A stretch of DNA of 64,000 nucleotides from Chitinibacter sp. SCUT-21 (lineage in GTDB: Bacteria; Pseudomonadota; Gammaproteobacteria; Burkholderiales; Chitinibacteraceae), in NCBI GenBank assembly GCA_041874755.1, contig CP102611.1, positions 3,390,475 to 3,454,474 of the forward strand, in the 5' to 3' direction. The translations under genes and the position numbers were made by a program. Of the stretch, positions 55,979 through 64,000 are shown piece by piece (positions within the stretch are counted from its first letter, which is position 1; each line of letters begins with the position of its first letter). The notes under the pieces were generated by a model. That model was not told the origin of the DNA. It saw nothing but the letters and a program-made list of their open reading frames with translations, and did no database searches.

Positions 55979-57451
55979 TTAGGCAAACAGCACGCTGGCG
56001 GCCCAGAATAGGCCACCGGAGAGCAGCATCGTCACTGGCAGCGTGAGTACCCACGCCATCAAGATTGATTTAACCGTGCCACCTTGCAGGCCGCTCTTAT
56101 TGGCGACCATTGTGCCGGCTACGGCAGATGACAAGATATGTGTGGTGGACACGGGCATACCAGTCCAGCTGGCGATACCAATCGCGCTGGCGGCGGTAAT
56201 TTGCGCGGCGTTACCTTGCGCGTAGGTCATGCCTTTATTGCCGATTTTTTCGCCGACGGTCAGTACAATGCGTTTCCAGCCGACCATCGTGCCCAAACCC
56301 AGTGCTAAGGCCACGGCAATGATCACCCATTGTGGCGCGTATTCGGTGGTGACATTCAGATCTTTACGCAGCTTGTCGAGGTCCGATTTTTCTTGCTTGT
56401 TCAAAATATCGAGCTTGCTCGCTTTCTTGGCTGTATCGTCCAGACACAACAAGATACGGCGCACGACGCGGCGTTGCTCGCCATTGATTTGGCTGTAGCT
56501 TTGTACATTGTTCAAGGTGCTGGTGAGTGTCGCAATCGCTGGTAATGTGGTTGAAGATTCGCATTTAAACAGCGCTGGCAGCGGGTGATCTGCATTGTAT
56601 TTCAGATCGAGTGAGCCATTTAAACGCTCGCGATTTTTGGTGTAAAACTCGCCCATATGCTGCGCGGCATCAACAGTGCGCTCGATTTGATATGCGCTGC
56701 TTTCCATATCAAGCGCGTATTTGGCCGGCGCCAAACCGATCAATACCAACATCAATAAGCCAATGCCTTTTTGGCCGTCATTTGAGCCATGCGCAAAGCT
56801 CATCCCCATCGCAGAAGCGATCAGCGTGGTGCGGGTCCAAAACGGGGGGTGTTTTTTACCATCCAGCTGTTTGCGCTCTTCCGGCGTCATATGCATGCGC
56901 GAAGTAGGGCGCCATTTTTTCAGCGCCAACAGCATCAAGCCCGCCATCACCAAGCCAATCGTCGGTGAAATGAGTAGCGACAACATAATGTCGATCGCTT
57001 TTTTCACATTAATGCCCGACAGCCAGTACTGATTATTCATCATCGCATTAGCGATGCCGACGCCCATAATCGAGCCAATCAGCGTGTGCGAGCTAGACGC
57101 TGGAATACCAAAGTACCAGGTACCCAAATTCCAGATAATCGCCGCCGCCAGCAGTGCGTACACCATATACAAGCCATGGCCGACGCCGACGTTGAGCAAT
57201 AGATCAACCGGCAGCAAATGCACGATGGCATAGGCTACGCCCAAGCCGCCCAAAATCACGCCCAAGAAGTTGAAAATCCCAGAGCCGATCACTGCCAAAT
57301 GCGCTGGCATCGCTTTGGTGTAGATCACCGTCGCAACCGCGTTGGCGGTATCGTGAAAACCGTTGATAAATTCGTAGGCCAGAACAAAGAACAGCGCCAA
57401 TGCCAGCATCAAGGCGGGCCAGAGCGCCATGCCAGAAAACAGATCAAGCAT
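55979..57451 (-). CDS. inorganic phosphate transporter, PitA type
   Basis: A 490-residue Pit-family low-affinity phosphate/metal-phosphate symporter. Conserved motifs GFHDTANAVATVIYT at residue 31 and GSNDGQKGIGL in the second half, with about ten helices and a long cytoplasmic loop (residues 265-370). The second repeat ends GMPVSTTHILSSAVAGTM. No pho genes near. Confidence 0.92.
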   Translation of the reverse strand: MLDLFSGMALWPALMLALALFFVLAYEFINGFHDTANAVATVIYTKAMPAHLAVIGSGIFNFLGVILGGLGVAYAIVHLLPVDLLLNVGVGHGLYMVYALLAAAIIWNLGTWYFGIPASSSHTLIGSIMGVGIANAMMNNQYWLSGINVKKAIDIMLSLLISPTIGLVMAGLMLLALKKWRPTSRMHMTPEERKQLDGKKHPPFWTRTTLIASAMGMSFAHGSNDGQKGIGLLMLVLIGLAPAKYALDMESSAYQIERTVDAAQHMGEFYTKNRERLNGSLDLKYNADHPLPALFKCESSTTLPAIATLTSTLNNVQSYSQINGEQRRVVRRILLCLDDTAKKASKLDILNKQEKSDLDKLRKDLNVTTEYAPQWVIIAVALALGLGTMVGWKRIVLTVGEKIGNKGMTYAQGNAAQITAASAIGIASWTGMPVSTTHILSSAVAGTMVANKSGLQGGTVKSILMAWVLTLPVTMLLSGGLFWAASVLFA

Positions 57452-57738
57452 AAAATGCTCTTGAAAAGATAATGATGCGGCGGATTATCGCAGAAATTGA
57501 CCTTGCATACGTGTAAGTATTTGGGGTTTGATCAAAAAAAGATGAAAAAAATCCGTCATCTTGAAAATATATTTGGCATAAAAAAGTGGCTAGATAAATC
57601 TTTCGGCACTTTGGGGTAATTTCGCAATTTTTGTAGTGTTCGGGAAAGTGTTTGGTAAAAAACTATAAGGTTTTTAGAAGGGTATGCCTCTATATTAATT
57701 ATATTTGCTGTTGTTAAAAGCTATACCCTGACTAAGCC

Positions 57739-58419
57739 TTAACGCATCGTAATTTCAGCCGCCAATACCTGTTGCGCTTCGAGCAAGGAAGCGACAATTT
57801 CTAAGCCCAGTGCATGTGTGCTGGCTTCCGGAGCTCGCAGGTCTGGCACCATAAAGACACGGCAGGCGGCTGCATGGCCTGCTTGCGCGCCAAAGTTGGA
57901 GTCTTCAAAGACTACGCATTGCTCAGCCAAAACACCCAAGCGAGAAATCGCGCTTAAATAAATATCGGGTGCAGGCTTGGGGTGCAAAATTTCATCGCCA
58001 CACACTGCAAATTCAATACGTGACCATAGCCCCGCTTGTTGCAGATGATGTTCGGCGATACTGCGTCGTGTCGAGGTTGCCACGGCTTTGCGAATGCCGT
58101 GCTCTTCTAGCCAGCTAAATAATTCCAACACGCCGGGGCGCAGCGGAATCGGCTCGTCGCTACGCTGCATATAAATTTCGTGCGTTAATTCGCGCAAGCG
58201 CTGGCACGGAAAATCCGCACCCAGTTGTTCATGCAGATAAGCTAGCGTTTTTGATGAGTGCATGCCAACCATGCCTAGCGGAATGGCTTCGTCAATGTGA
58301 TGGCCAAGTTGCGCGGCCGCATCGTGCCAGCACGTTAATGCGATACGCTCGGTATCCAGTAATAGGCCATCCATATCAAAAATGGCTGCGCAGATGTTGG
58401 GGTGTTGGGAAGCTAGCAT
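57739..58419 (-). CDS. HAD-superfamily phosphatase, beta-phosphoglucomutase/GPH-like
   Basis: A HAD-IA hydrolase, 226 residues from ATG 58419 (TTG at 58434 is an alternative; both lack a clear ribosome site). Motif I FDMDGLLLDTE, motif II ATST, motif III KPAPDIYL and the FEDSNFGAQAGHAAACRV loop are present, with a four-helix cap. Substrate unknown. Confidence 0.85.
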   Translation of the reverse strand: MLASQHPNICAAIFDMDGLLLDTERIALTCWHDAAAQLGHHIDEAIPLGMVGMHSSKTLAYLHEQLGADFPCQRLRELTHEIYMQRSDEPIPLRPGVLELFSWLEEHGIRKAVATSTRRSIAEHHLQQAGLWSRIEFAVCGDEILHPKPAPDIYLSAISRLGVLAEQCVVFEDSNFGAQAGHAAACRVFMVPDLRAPEASTHALGLEIVASLLEAQQVLAAEITMR

Positions 58420-58477
58420 TTGCGGATCGATCAATTTTGGAAAACAATGCTACTAGTTTACCCAAGCTTGAGAACCT

Positions 58478-58879
58478 ATGCCGCGAACTTTACACACTGC
58501 CTCGCTAACGTGCCCTTGTGGCGCCGCCGATTATGAGCAATGTTGCCAGCCTTTTCATCAAGGCCAAGCTGCACCTACGCCCGAAAAATTGATGCGTTCT
58601 CGTTACAGCGCATATGTACTGGGTTTGGAAGATTACTTGCTGGCAAGTTGGCATAGCAGCACTCGGCCGGAAACACTGGATTTAAACGAAGACCCTAAAC
58701 CCAAATGGCTGGGGCTGACGGTGAATCATGCTGAAAGCGATGGCGATCAAGGCTTTGTGGCATTTGTCGCCCGCTATAAAGTAGGCGGGCGCGCGTATCG
58801 GATGAGCGAGCACAGCCGTTTTAGATTTGAAGATGGGCGATGGTTTTATGTTGATGGTGTGGTTGCCGACAATGCTTAG
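58478..58879 (+). CDS. YchJ family (UPF0225) protein with N-terminal SEC-C-like zinc motif
   Basis: A 133-residue cytoplasmic protein with CPCGAADYEQCC at residues 12-23 (SEC-C-like metal site), then the SRYSAYVLGLEDYLLASWH core of YchJ. Function unknown. Divergent from the HAD gene with 58 bases between. Confidence 0.88.
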   Translation: MPRTLHTASLTCPCGAADYEQCCQPFHQGQAAPTPEKLMRSRYSAYVLGLEDYLLASWHSSTRPETLDLNEDPKPKWLGLTVNHAESDGDQGFVAFVARYKVGGRAYRMSEHSRFRFEDGRWFYVDGVVADNA

Positions 58880-59022
58880 GCGGATTGAAACATAATAGCT
58901 GAAAGATTGAAGTGCTTGCTTTTCTTAGATGTCATATTTCTGACTGTGTGTGATAGTATTTTTGAGTTGTCCGTGTGAACGCCTCACTTGGGCTTAGATA
59001 TATTCAAATGGAGAGTAAGCAA

Positions 59023-59574
59023 ATGCGTAAATCGATGATGGCAGCAATTTTTGCGGGTGCATTGTTCAGTGTGGCTGCTCAGGCTGCAGAGCCTGAAGTT
59101 CTGGTGACCCAAGGCGTGCGCAACCAAGTTCAAGCCGTGGTGCAAAGTATTGATTTAGTGAACCGCGATATGACCGTGAAAATGCCAGACGGTGAAGTGA
59201 TTGACTTTAGAGCCGTTGATAACCGTGTGACGCATTTTGAAAACGTAAAAGTGAATGACAAAATCAATGTCGCAGGTTCCGAAAGCGTGTCAATCGCATT
59301 GAGCAAGGGCACTGCGGGTTTGCGCCGCGTAATCACAAGTGAAGGCAAAGATGTAACTGCCGATGGTGTGGGGGTGCTAAAAACCCGTGCCACCTATAAC
59401 GATTTAGTGTCGGTGGATCGCGAAAAGAAACTCGCTAAAGTAAAAAGTCCTGATGGTGTGGTCATTGAAGTATCCGTTCCCAACGACGAAGTGCTCTCAA
59501 AAGCGGCGACTGGCGATCAAGTGATCGTTTATTCTCGCGCCACATTGACAGTGTGGGGCAATTACACCTACTAA
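59023..59574 (+). CDS. exported protein of unknown function
   Basis: A 183-residue protein with a clear signal peptide (MAAIFAGALFSVAAQAAEP, cleavage after AQA). The mature part is beta-rich with repeats of the form VVxSIDLVNRDMTVKMPDGE and LVSVDREKKLAKVKSPDGV, two similar segments of an OB- or SH3-like barrel type. The ATG at 59023 follows GGAGA; the frame from 58975 is upstream overhang. Periplasmic. Not recognised. Confidence 0.7.
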   Translation: MRKSMMAAIFAGALFSVAAQAAEPEVLVTQGVRNQVQAVVQSIDLVNRDMTVKMPDGEVIDFRAVDNRVTHFENVKVNDKINVAGSESVSIALSKGTAGLRRVITSEGKDVTADGVGVLKTRATYNDLVSVDREKKLAKVKSPDGVVIEVSVPNDEVLSKAATGDQVIVYSRATLTVWGNYTY

Positions 59575-59593
59575 GCTGAGCTCGGCTACTAGG

Positions 59594-59631
59594 CAATAAA
59601 AAACCACGACCTAGGTCGTGGTTTTTTATTG
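59594..59631. terminator. perfect 38-base palindromic terminator
   Basis: Two 18-base arms around a 2-base centre, CAATAAAAAACCACGACC mirrored, giving a long stem with T6 on each strand. It ends the exported-protein gene and the convergent symporter gene. Confidence 0.92.
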
Positions 59632-59638
59632 ATTCGGA

Positions 59639-60994
59639 TTAAAATGCCCCTAATCCCTTGAGCATAATCACCGTAATAATAATCGGCGTAATGTACCGAA
59701 CAAGGATAAACACCGCATTTATCAGCGCACCATTGTTTAATTGACCATCGTTGCTCAATTGCTTTTTCAGCTGTGGCAAGCCATACACCCAGCCCACAAA
59801 CAAACAGATCAAAATGCCGCCCAGTGGCAACAGGATATTCGAGCTAATAAAGTCGAATAGATCAAACGCATTTAGCCCAAATAATTTCCAATCGGCGGTC
59901 AGTGATGATGACAGCATCGCTGGCACACCAAACAAGCCAATTGTGCCGACCGAAATCGCGGTGGCTTTTTTGCGGCTATAACCAAAGCGCTCGCTCATCA
60001 TCGCCACCGGCACTTCCAAGATCGACAAGATCGCACCGGTTGCAGCAACTGCGGCCAAGACAAAGAAAATTGCCATGAAGATATGGCCAAATGGCATGCT
60101 GGCAAACACGGCTGGAATCGTCATAAACACCAGCGATGGCCCCGCCGATGGCTCAAAACCAAAGGCAAAAACAGCTGGGAAAATCGCCAAACCAGCCAGC
60201 ATCGATACCGATAAATCGGCCAGCATCACACGCGTAGCGGTGGCGGGGATGTTTTGCTCTTGGCGGAAATAGCTGCCATAGGTCAGCATCGTGCCCATGC
60301 CGATGGATAATTTGAAGAAGGCCAAACCAACGGCTGTCAGCACCACTGGCGCAGTGATTTTGCTAAAGTCAGGTGCAAACAAAAACTTCACGCCTTCCAT
60401 TGCGCCGGGCAGGGTTAGGCTGCGAATACAGAGCAAAACCAGCAGCAAAAACAGCAGCGGCATCAGCTTTTTCGCCACCGCCTCAATCCCTTTGGACACG
60501 CCCAGCATAATAATCACGCCAGCACCGCCCAGCACTACCCACTGCCACATCAGCACTTGCGTGGGGTTTGATACCATCGCGCCAAATGCCGCTTTGGCGG
60601 TTTCAGGGTCGGTACTATTAATACTGCCAGCGATTGATTTGAAAATATAGGCAAACACCCAGCCGGCAACACCGGAATAAAACGCCAAAATCAAAATCGC
60701 CGACACCAAGCCCATATAGCCGATGATGGTCCAAAATTTCTGGTTTTTGGGGGCAAGTTTTTCAAATGCAGTCACCGCATTAGCGCGCGAAGCGCGGCCG
60801 AGCATAATCTCGGCCATCATCACCGGCAGCGCCACCAGCAAGGTCGCCAGCAGATACACCACCAGAAAACTCGCACCGCCATTGGTGCCGGTTAAATACG
60901 GAAATTTCCAGATATTGCCCAAGCCGACGGCTGAGCCTAGCGTGGCGACGAGTACGCCAAAGGTTGAAGTAAATCCATCACGGTTTTGGCTCAT
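59639..60994 (-). CDS. sodium-dependent transporter, SNF/NSS family
   Basis: A 451-residue LeuT-fold symporter with about 11-12 helices. N-terminal GSAVGLGNIWKFPYLTG, then NGGASFLVVYLLATLLV, typical of the NSS family; sodium drives amino-acid or amine uptake. Start ATG 60994 with GGAGGTGA upstream; the longer frame to 61030 is rejected. Substrate unknown. Divergent from uvrC. Confidence 0.92.
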   Translation of the reverse strand: MSQNRDGFTSTFGVLVATLGSAVGLGNIWKFPYLTGTNGGASFLVVYLLATLLVALPVMMAEIMLGRASRANAVTAFEKLAPKNQKFWTIIGYMGLVSAILILAFYSGVAGWVFAYIFKSIAGSINSTDPETAKAAFGAMVSNPTQVLMWQWVVLGGAGVIIMLGVSKGIEAVAKKLMPLLFLLLVLLCIRSLTLPGAMEGVKFLFAPDFSKITAPVVLTAVGLAFFKLSIGMGTMLTYGSYFRQEQNIPATATRVMLADLSVSMLAGLAIFPAVFAFGFEPSAGPSLVFMTIPAVFASMPFGHIFMAIFFVLAAVAATGAILSILEVPVAMMSERFGYSRKKATAISVGTIGLFGVPAMLSSSLTADWKLFGLNAFDLFDFISSNILLPLGGILICLFVGWVYGLPQLKKQLSNDGQLNNGALINAVFILVRYITPIIITVIMLKGLGAF

Positions 60995-61186
60995 GGCCGT
61001 CACCTCCATTGTTTTTTTCGGTGATGCCATCTTCTGGCTTTCCTTACAAACTGTCCATGCGGGAAAACCCGTTTTGCATAGCTGCAGCGCGTTTTTTCTA
61101 TGTGAAGTTGATTTTGCTCAGCCATTCTTACCCAGCGCCGTGCGCGAACAGTACAATGCTTGGATTCAGATTGATCCACGCTCCCT

Positions 61187-63103
61187 ATGCACGCTAGCGA
61201 TACCCCCGATACCCAGCAATCCGCATCCGAGCCTGACGCGGCTAGGCTGGCCTTATTACTGCAAGTCAAAAACCTGCCCGATCTGCCCGGCGTGTATCGC
61301 TACATCGGTGCGGATGGTACGGTGCTGTACGTCGGCAAGGCGATTAGCCTGAAAAAACGCGTTGGCTCCTATTTCATTAAGAACGATCACAGCCCGCGTA
61401 TTCGCTTGATGCTGGCGCAAGTCGCGACCTTGGAAACCACCGTGGTGCGCTCGGAAGCCGAAGCGTTGGTGCTGGAAAACAATCTGATCAAGGCCTTATC
61501 GCCGCGCTACAACATTCTGTTTCGTGACGATAAAAGCTACCCGTATTTGGTGCTCACGGGGCACGCCTCACCGCGCTTGGCCTACTATCGCGGTGCGCTC
61601 GATAAGCGCCACACGTATTTTGGGCCGTTCCCGAATGGCTACGTCGTTAAAGAAAGTATTCAGTTGCTGCAAAAAGTATTTCAGCTACGCACTTGTGAAG
61701 ATTCGGTGTTTGCAAACCGATCGCGAGCCTGTTTGCTGCACCAAATCAAACGTTGCTCCGCGCCGTGCGTAAACGCGATTTCGCCCGACGATTACCGTCG
61801 CGACGTAAATAACGCGATGCTGTTTTTATCCGGCAAAGAAAATGAAGTGCTGCAGCAGCTCGAAGCCCGAATGCAAACACTATCGGCCAATTGGGAGTTT
61901 GAAGCCGCTGCCGCGGTGCGCGATCAGATTCAGGCCTTGGCCAAGGTGCAAGAAAAACAATTTGTATCGAGTAATAGTAGCGATGGTGACGCCGATATCT
62001 TGGCCTGTGTCGAAGAGGAAGGCGTGCTGTGCGTTAATTTGGCGATGGTGCGCGGCGGGCGGCATGTGGGCGACAAAAATCTCTTCCCCAGCCACGCCGA
62101 TGATTACAGTACCGCCGAAGCGCTCAGCGCCTTTATCGCCCAGCATTATCTGGAGCGCACCGTACCGCCGCTGATTTTCTGCAGCCCCGAGCCCGAGGGC
62201 GTCAGTATTTTGGCCGCTTCGCTATCCGAACAGACTGGCCGTCGTGTCATCATCAATAGCAATCCCAATGGTGAGCGACGTATCTGGCTGGAGATGGCGG
62301 CCAAGAACGCGCAGCTGGCAATACTGCAGCGCAAAACGCAGCAGGCCTCACAAGCCGGGCGGCTCGCCGCCTTGGTTGAAGCATTGGGCCTTCCCGATGA
62401 AACACAACGGATTGAATGCTTTGATATCTCGCACACGATGGGCGAGCTGACCGTCGCCTCGTGCGTTGTGTACGACAACCAAGACATGCAACCCAAGCAA
62501 TATCGCCGCTTTAATATCGCGACGACAACATCGCCAGGGAAGGGTGATGCAGGCTTTGAGCCCATTACACCCGGCGACGACTACGCCGCAATGCGCCAAG
62601 TGCTAACGCGCCGTTATGAAAAACTAGCGGCGGGGGAGGGCAGCGCCGATAGCAAAGTGCCCGATGTGATCTTGATCGACGGTGGCAAAGGCCAGCTTGG
62701 CGTGGCGCTCGAAGTGATGGAAGAAATCGGCCTGAACGAGTCATGGATTATCGGCGTAGCGAAGGGTGAAACGCGCAAGGCTGGTCTGGAGCAGCTAATC
62801 ATTCCGCGGCTTGGCAAAACCATTCAACTCAAGCGCGATCATCCCGGCCTGCACCTTATTCAACAAATTCGTGACGAGTCACATAGATTTGCCATCACCG
62901 GCCATCGCGCCCGCCGCGCCAAAGCCCGCGTTGCCAGCACCTTAGAAGACATCGAAGGCATAGGCCCAAAACGCCGCCAAAAACTACTCGCCCGTTTTGG
63001 CGGATTGCAAGGCGTGAAAGCTGCGAGTGTGGATGATTTGGCGGCGGTGGAAGGAATTAATGAAGCGCTAGCGGAGAAGATTTATGCAGCGTTGCGAGGG
63101 TAG
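61187..63103 (+). CDS. uvrC: excinuclease ABC subunit C
   Basis: Nuclease of nucleotide excision repair (638 residues). GIY-YIG domain ([20 protein letters not shown], at about 33-55), the Cys-rich patch ([13 protein letters not shown]), UVR motif (about 210-245), the C-terminal RNase H-like nuclease ([19 protein letters not shown]), and two helix-hairpin-helix motifs at the end. No strong ribosome site is seen before ATG 61187, so the exact start is uncertain by a few codons. Confidence 0.95.
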   Translation: MHASDTPDTQQSASEPDAARLALLLQVKNLPDLPGVYRYIGADGTVLYVGKAISLKKRVGSYFIKNDHSPRIRLMLAQVATLETTVVRSEAEALVLENNLIKALSPRYNILFRDDKSYPYLVLTGHASPRLAYYRGALDKRHTYFGPFPNGYVVKESIQLLQKVFQLRTCEDSVFANRSRACLLHQIKRCSAPCVNAISPDDYRRDVNNAMLFLSGKENEVLQQLEARMQTLSANWEFEAAAAVRDQIQALAKVQEKQFVSSNSSDGDADILACVEEEGVLCVNLAMVRGGRHVGDKNLFPSHADDYSTAEALSAFIAQHYLERTVPPLIFCSPEPEGVSILAASLSEQTGRRVIINSNPNGERRIWLEMAAKNAQLAILQRKTQQASQAGRLAALVEALGLPDETQRIECFDISHTMGELTVASCVVYDNQDMQPKQYRRFNIATTTSPGKGDAGFEPITPGDDYAAMRQVLTRRYEKLAAGEGSADSKVPDVILIDGGKGQLGVALEVMEEIGLNESWIIGVAKGETRKAGLEQLIIPRLGKTIQLKRDHPGLHLIQQIRDESHRFAITGHRARRAKARVASTLEDIEGIGPKRRQKLLARFGGLQGVKAASVDDLAAVEGINEALAEKIYAALRG

Positions 63104-63147
63104 ATTGTTGCTGGAATTGACTTTTAGTTCTGATTAAAAATGGGGGT

Positions 63148-63780
63148 TTACCACAGGAAACGGTATGCATTGAAACCCAGAGCATTAGTGGATGACTCAA
63201 GGTGAGCTGTTTTACCGATTTGAAAAGGCTCAATACGTCGTGACCAACCAAAACCACAATAAAATGGAGTGTGCAGTGGATTTTCGGGAGTGCATTCATT
63301 CCATTTTTTCTTGTCGAAAGTATGGACAATTGAGATTTTTACTGTTGTGTTTTTTGAACTGTAGCTGTTTTTGTCATCAATTACGATGCTAATTGCTGTC
63401 CAAGATTTATCTGTTTTCGCCTTTCTTTGGTGTATCGTATAGAGTCGACTTTTTCCATAATAACGGGGCACACATTCGGTTTTTTCCTCGATATTTTCGT
63501 GCATACCAAGATTTTGGTGAATGACATGTTCAAAAGCTTGGCAGACTTGAATACCATTTTGAGTGGTTTGATACCTTGATTTTATATATGTAGATCGAGA
63601 ATAATACTCCCCGAAAAAGCTAGTCTCGCTATATTGAGTGGAGATTTTTGGATGAGGAAGGCTATTGAAAACAGCAACCAATTCTTGATCTGCTGATGCC
63701 CTATCCGCGTGAAGATGCCATGCACCTAGTCCTATGCTTAATACTAGGGATGCTAATAATAAAAATCTAAAAATTTTCAT
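63148..63780 (-). CDS. hypothetical exported or membrane-anchored protein
   Basis: A 210-residue protein with an N-terminal hydrophobic stretch (about residues 4-21; uncleaved anchor or signal peptide) and a soluble, aromatic- and Cys-containing body (VCQAFEHVI, ECVPRYYG, ECTPENPL). More AT-rich than uvrC. Not recognised; convergent with uvrC. Confidence 0.55.
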   Translation of the reverse strand: MKIFRFLLLASLVLSIGLGAWHLHADRASADQELVAVFNSLPHPKISTQYSETSFFGEYYSRSTYIKSRYQTTQNGIQVCQAFEHVIHQNLGMHENIEEKTECVPRYYGKSRLYTIHQRKAKTDKSWTAISIVIDDKNSYSSKNTTVKISIVHTFDKKKWNECTPENPLHTPFYCGFGWSRRIEPFQIGKTAHLESSTNALGFNAYRFLW

Positions 63781-63833
63781 GTGCTAGATGTTTTAAATGA
63801 TTTTTTGCATCATAAATCAATTAAGTATTGTAG

Positions 63834-63860
63834 GTTGGGCTTCATGCAATGAAGTCCAAC
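63834..63860. repeat. hairpin repeat
   Basis: GTTGGGCTTCAT (63834-63845) pairs with ATGAAGTCCAAC (63849-63860) around a 3-base loop (one G-T pair). It resembles dispersed intergenic hairpins of proteobacteria. Confidence 0.55.
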
Positions 63861-63906
63861 GTTCACCGCGAAACTGTTATTTCTTTATCTGCATTTGTTA
63901 AGTCGT

Positions 63907-64000
63907 GTAGGGCGGGTCTTGACCCGCGCTGGTTAATGTTTGTTGATTCGGATACTGTTTGGCGGGTTACGCCTTCGGCTAACCGCGCCCTACGTTGCGG
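63907..64000. repeat. compound inverted repeat at the window edge
   Basis: Outer arms GTAGGGCG (63907-63914) and CGCCCTAC (63986-63993), an inner hairpin GCGGGTC TT GACCCGC (63912-63927), and a second, GGTTA-CGCC-TTCG-GC-TAACC with a TTCG loop (about 63965-63984). Likely a dispersed repeat; continues past the window. Confidence 0.5.

Overview
The window is a contiguous piece of a bacterial chromosome made almost entirely of core housekeeping genes. Several features point to a betaproteobacterium of the order Neisseriales, most likely near Chitinibacteraceae (Chitinibacter/Deefgea-like; inferred from gene content, moderate GC and protein style, not from a database search). These are the gyrA-serC-pheA-hisC block, zipA-ligA, a DUF3460 protein, PutA, PpsR/PpsA and minCDE. 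No tRNA, rRNA, CRISPR array, prophage or complete insertion sequence was seen.

Layout. 1-9010: gyrA (5' end outside the window), two tandem hotdog thioesterases, serC, a small membrane protein, pheA, a LOG-family protein, a GNAT, hisC and a second GNAT, all on the + strand. This is the ancestral aromatic/serine supraoperon with insertions and without tyrA-aroA at its end. 9124-17264: a DUF3460 gene, a membrane protein, two paralogous lipoprotein substrate-binding proteins of the Liv type, an EF-hand-like protein, radC, coaBC, dut and a glycerophosphodiester phosphodiesterase. 17328-25555: a PlpD-like patatin autotransporter, mrp/apbC, zipA-ligA, and galU preceded in frame by a Cro-like helix-turn-helix module. 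25736-32698: a yqjD-yqjE-yqjK-like trio; a tightly overlapping cysM / SemiSWEET / RNase AM / yciO run; an M50 protease; argD; and an SDR oxidoreductase. 32939-36526: livHMGF, the permeases and ATPases of a branched-chain amino-acid ABC transporter, with no binding protein beside them. 36579-41755: putA and a chemoreceptor on the - strand. 41907-53250: truncated globin, trmL, an unknown gene, purU, glnD, map, minCDE, ppsR and ppsA.

53251-55100 is the only clearly accessory stretch. It is about 1 kb of hairpin-rich non-coding DNA followed by an AT-rich orphan lipoprotein gene. 55132-63103 returns to core functions: a DUF454 protein, a Pit phosphate transporter, a HAD phosphatase, YchJ, an exported protein, a sodium:neurotransmitter-type symporter and uvrC. 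The window ends with an AT-rich orphan gene and intergenic hairpin repeats.

The genes fall into nitrogen and amino-acid economy (glnD, livHMGF with two binding proteins, putA, argD, cysM, serC, pheA, hisC), DNA topology and repair (gyrA, ligA, uvrC, radC, dut), division (minCDE, zipA), and gluconeogenic control (ppsA/ppsR). The best candidates for something undescribed are the in-frame Cro-like HTH-GalU reading frame at 24479-25555 and the nested-hairpin element at 53416-53623. Both are sequence-based inferences that need comparison with other genomes.
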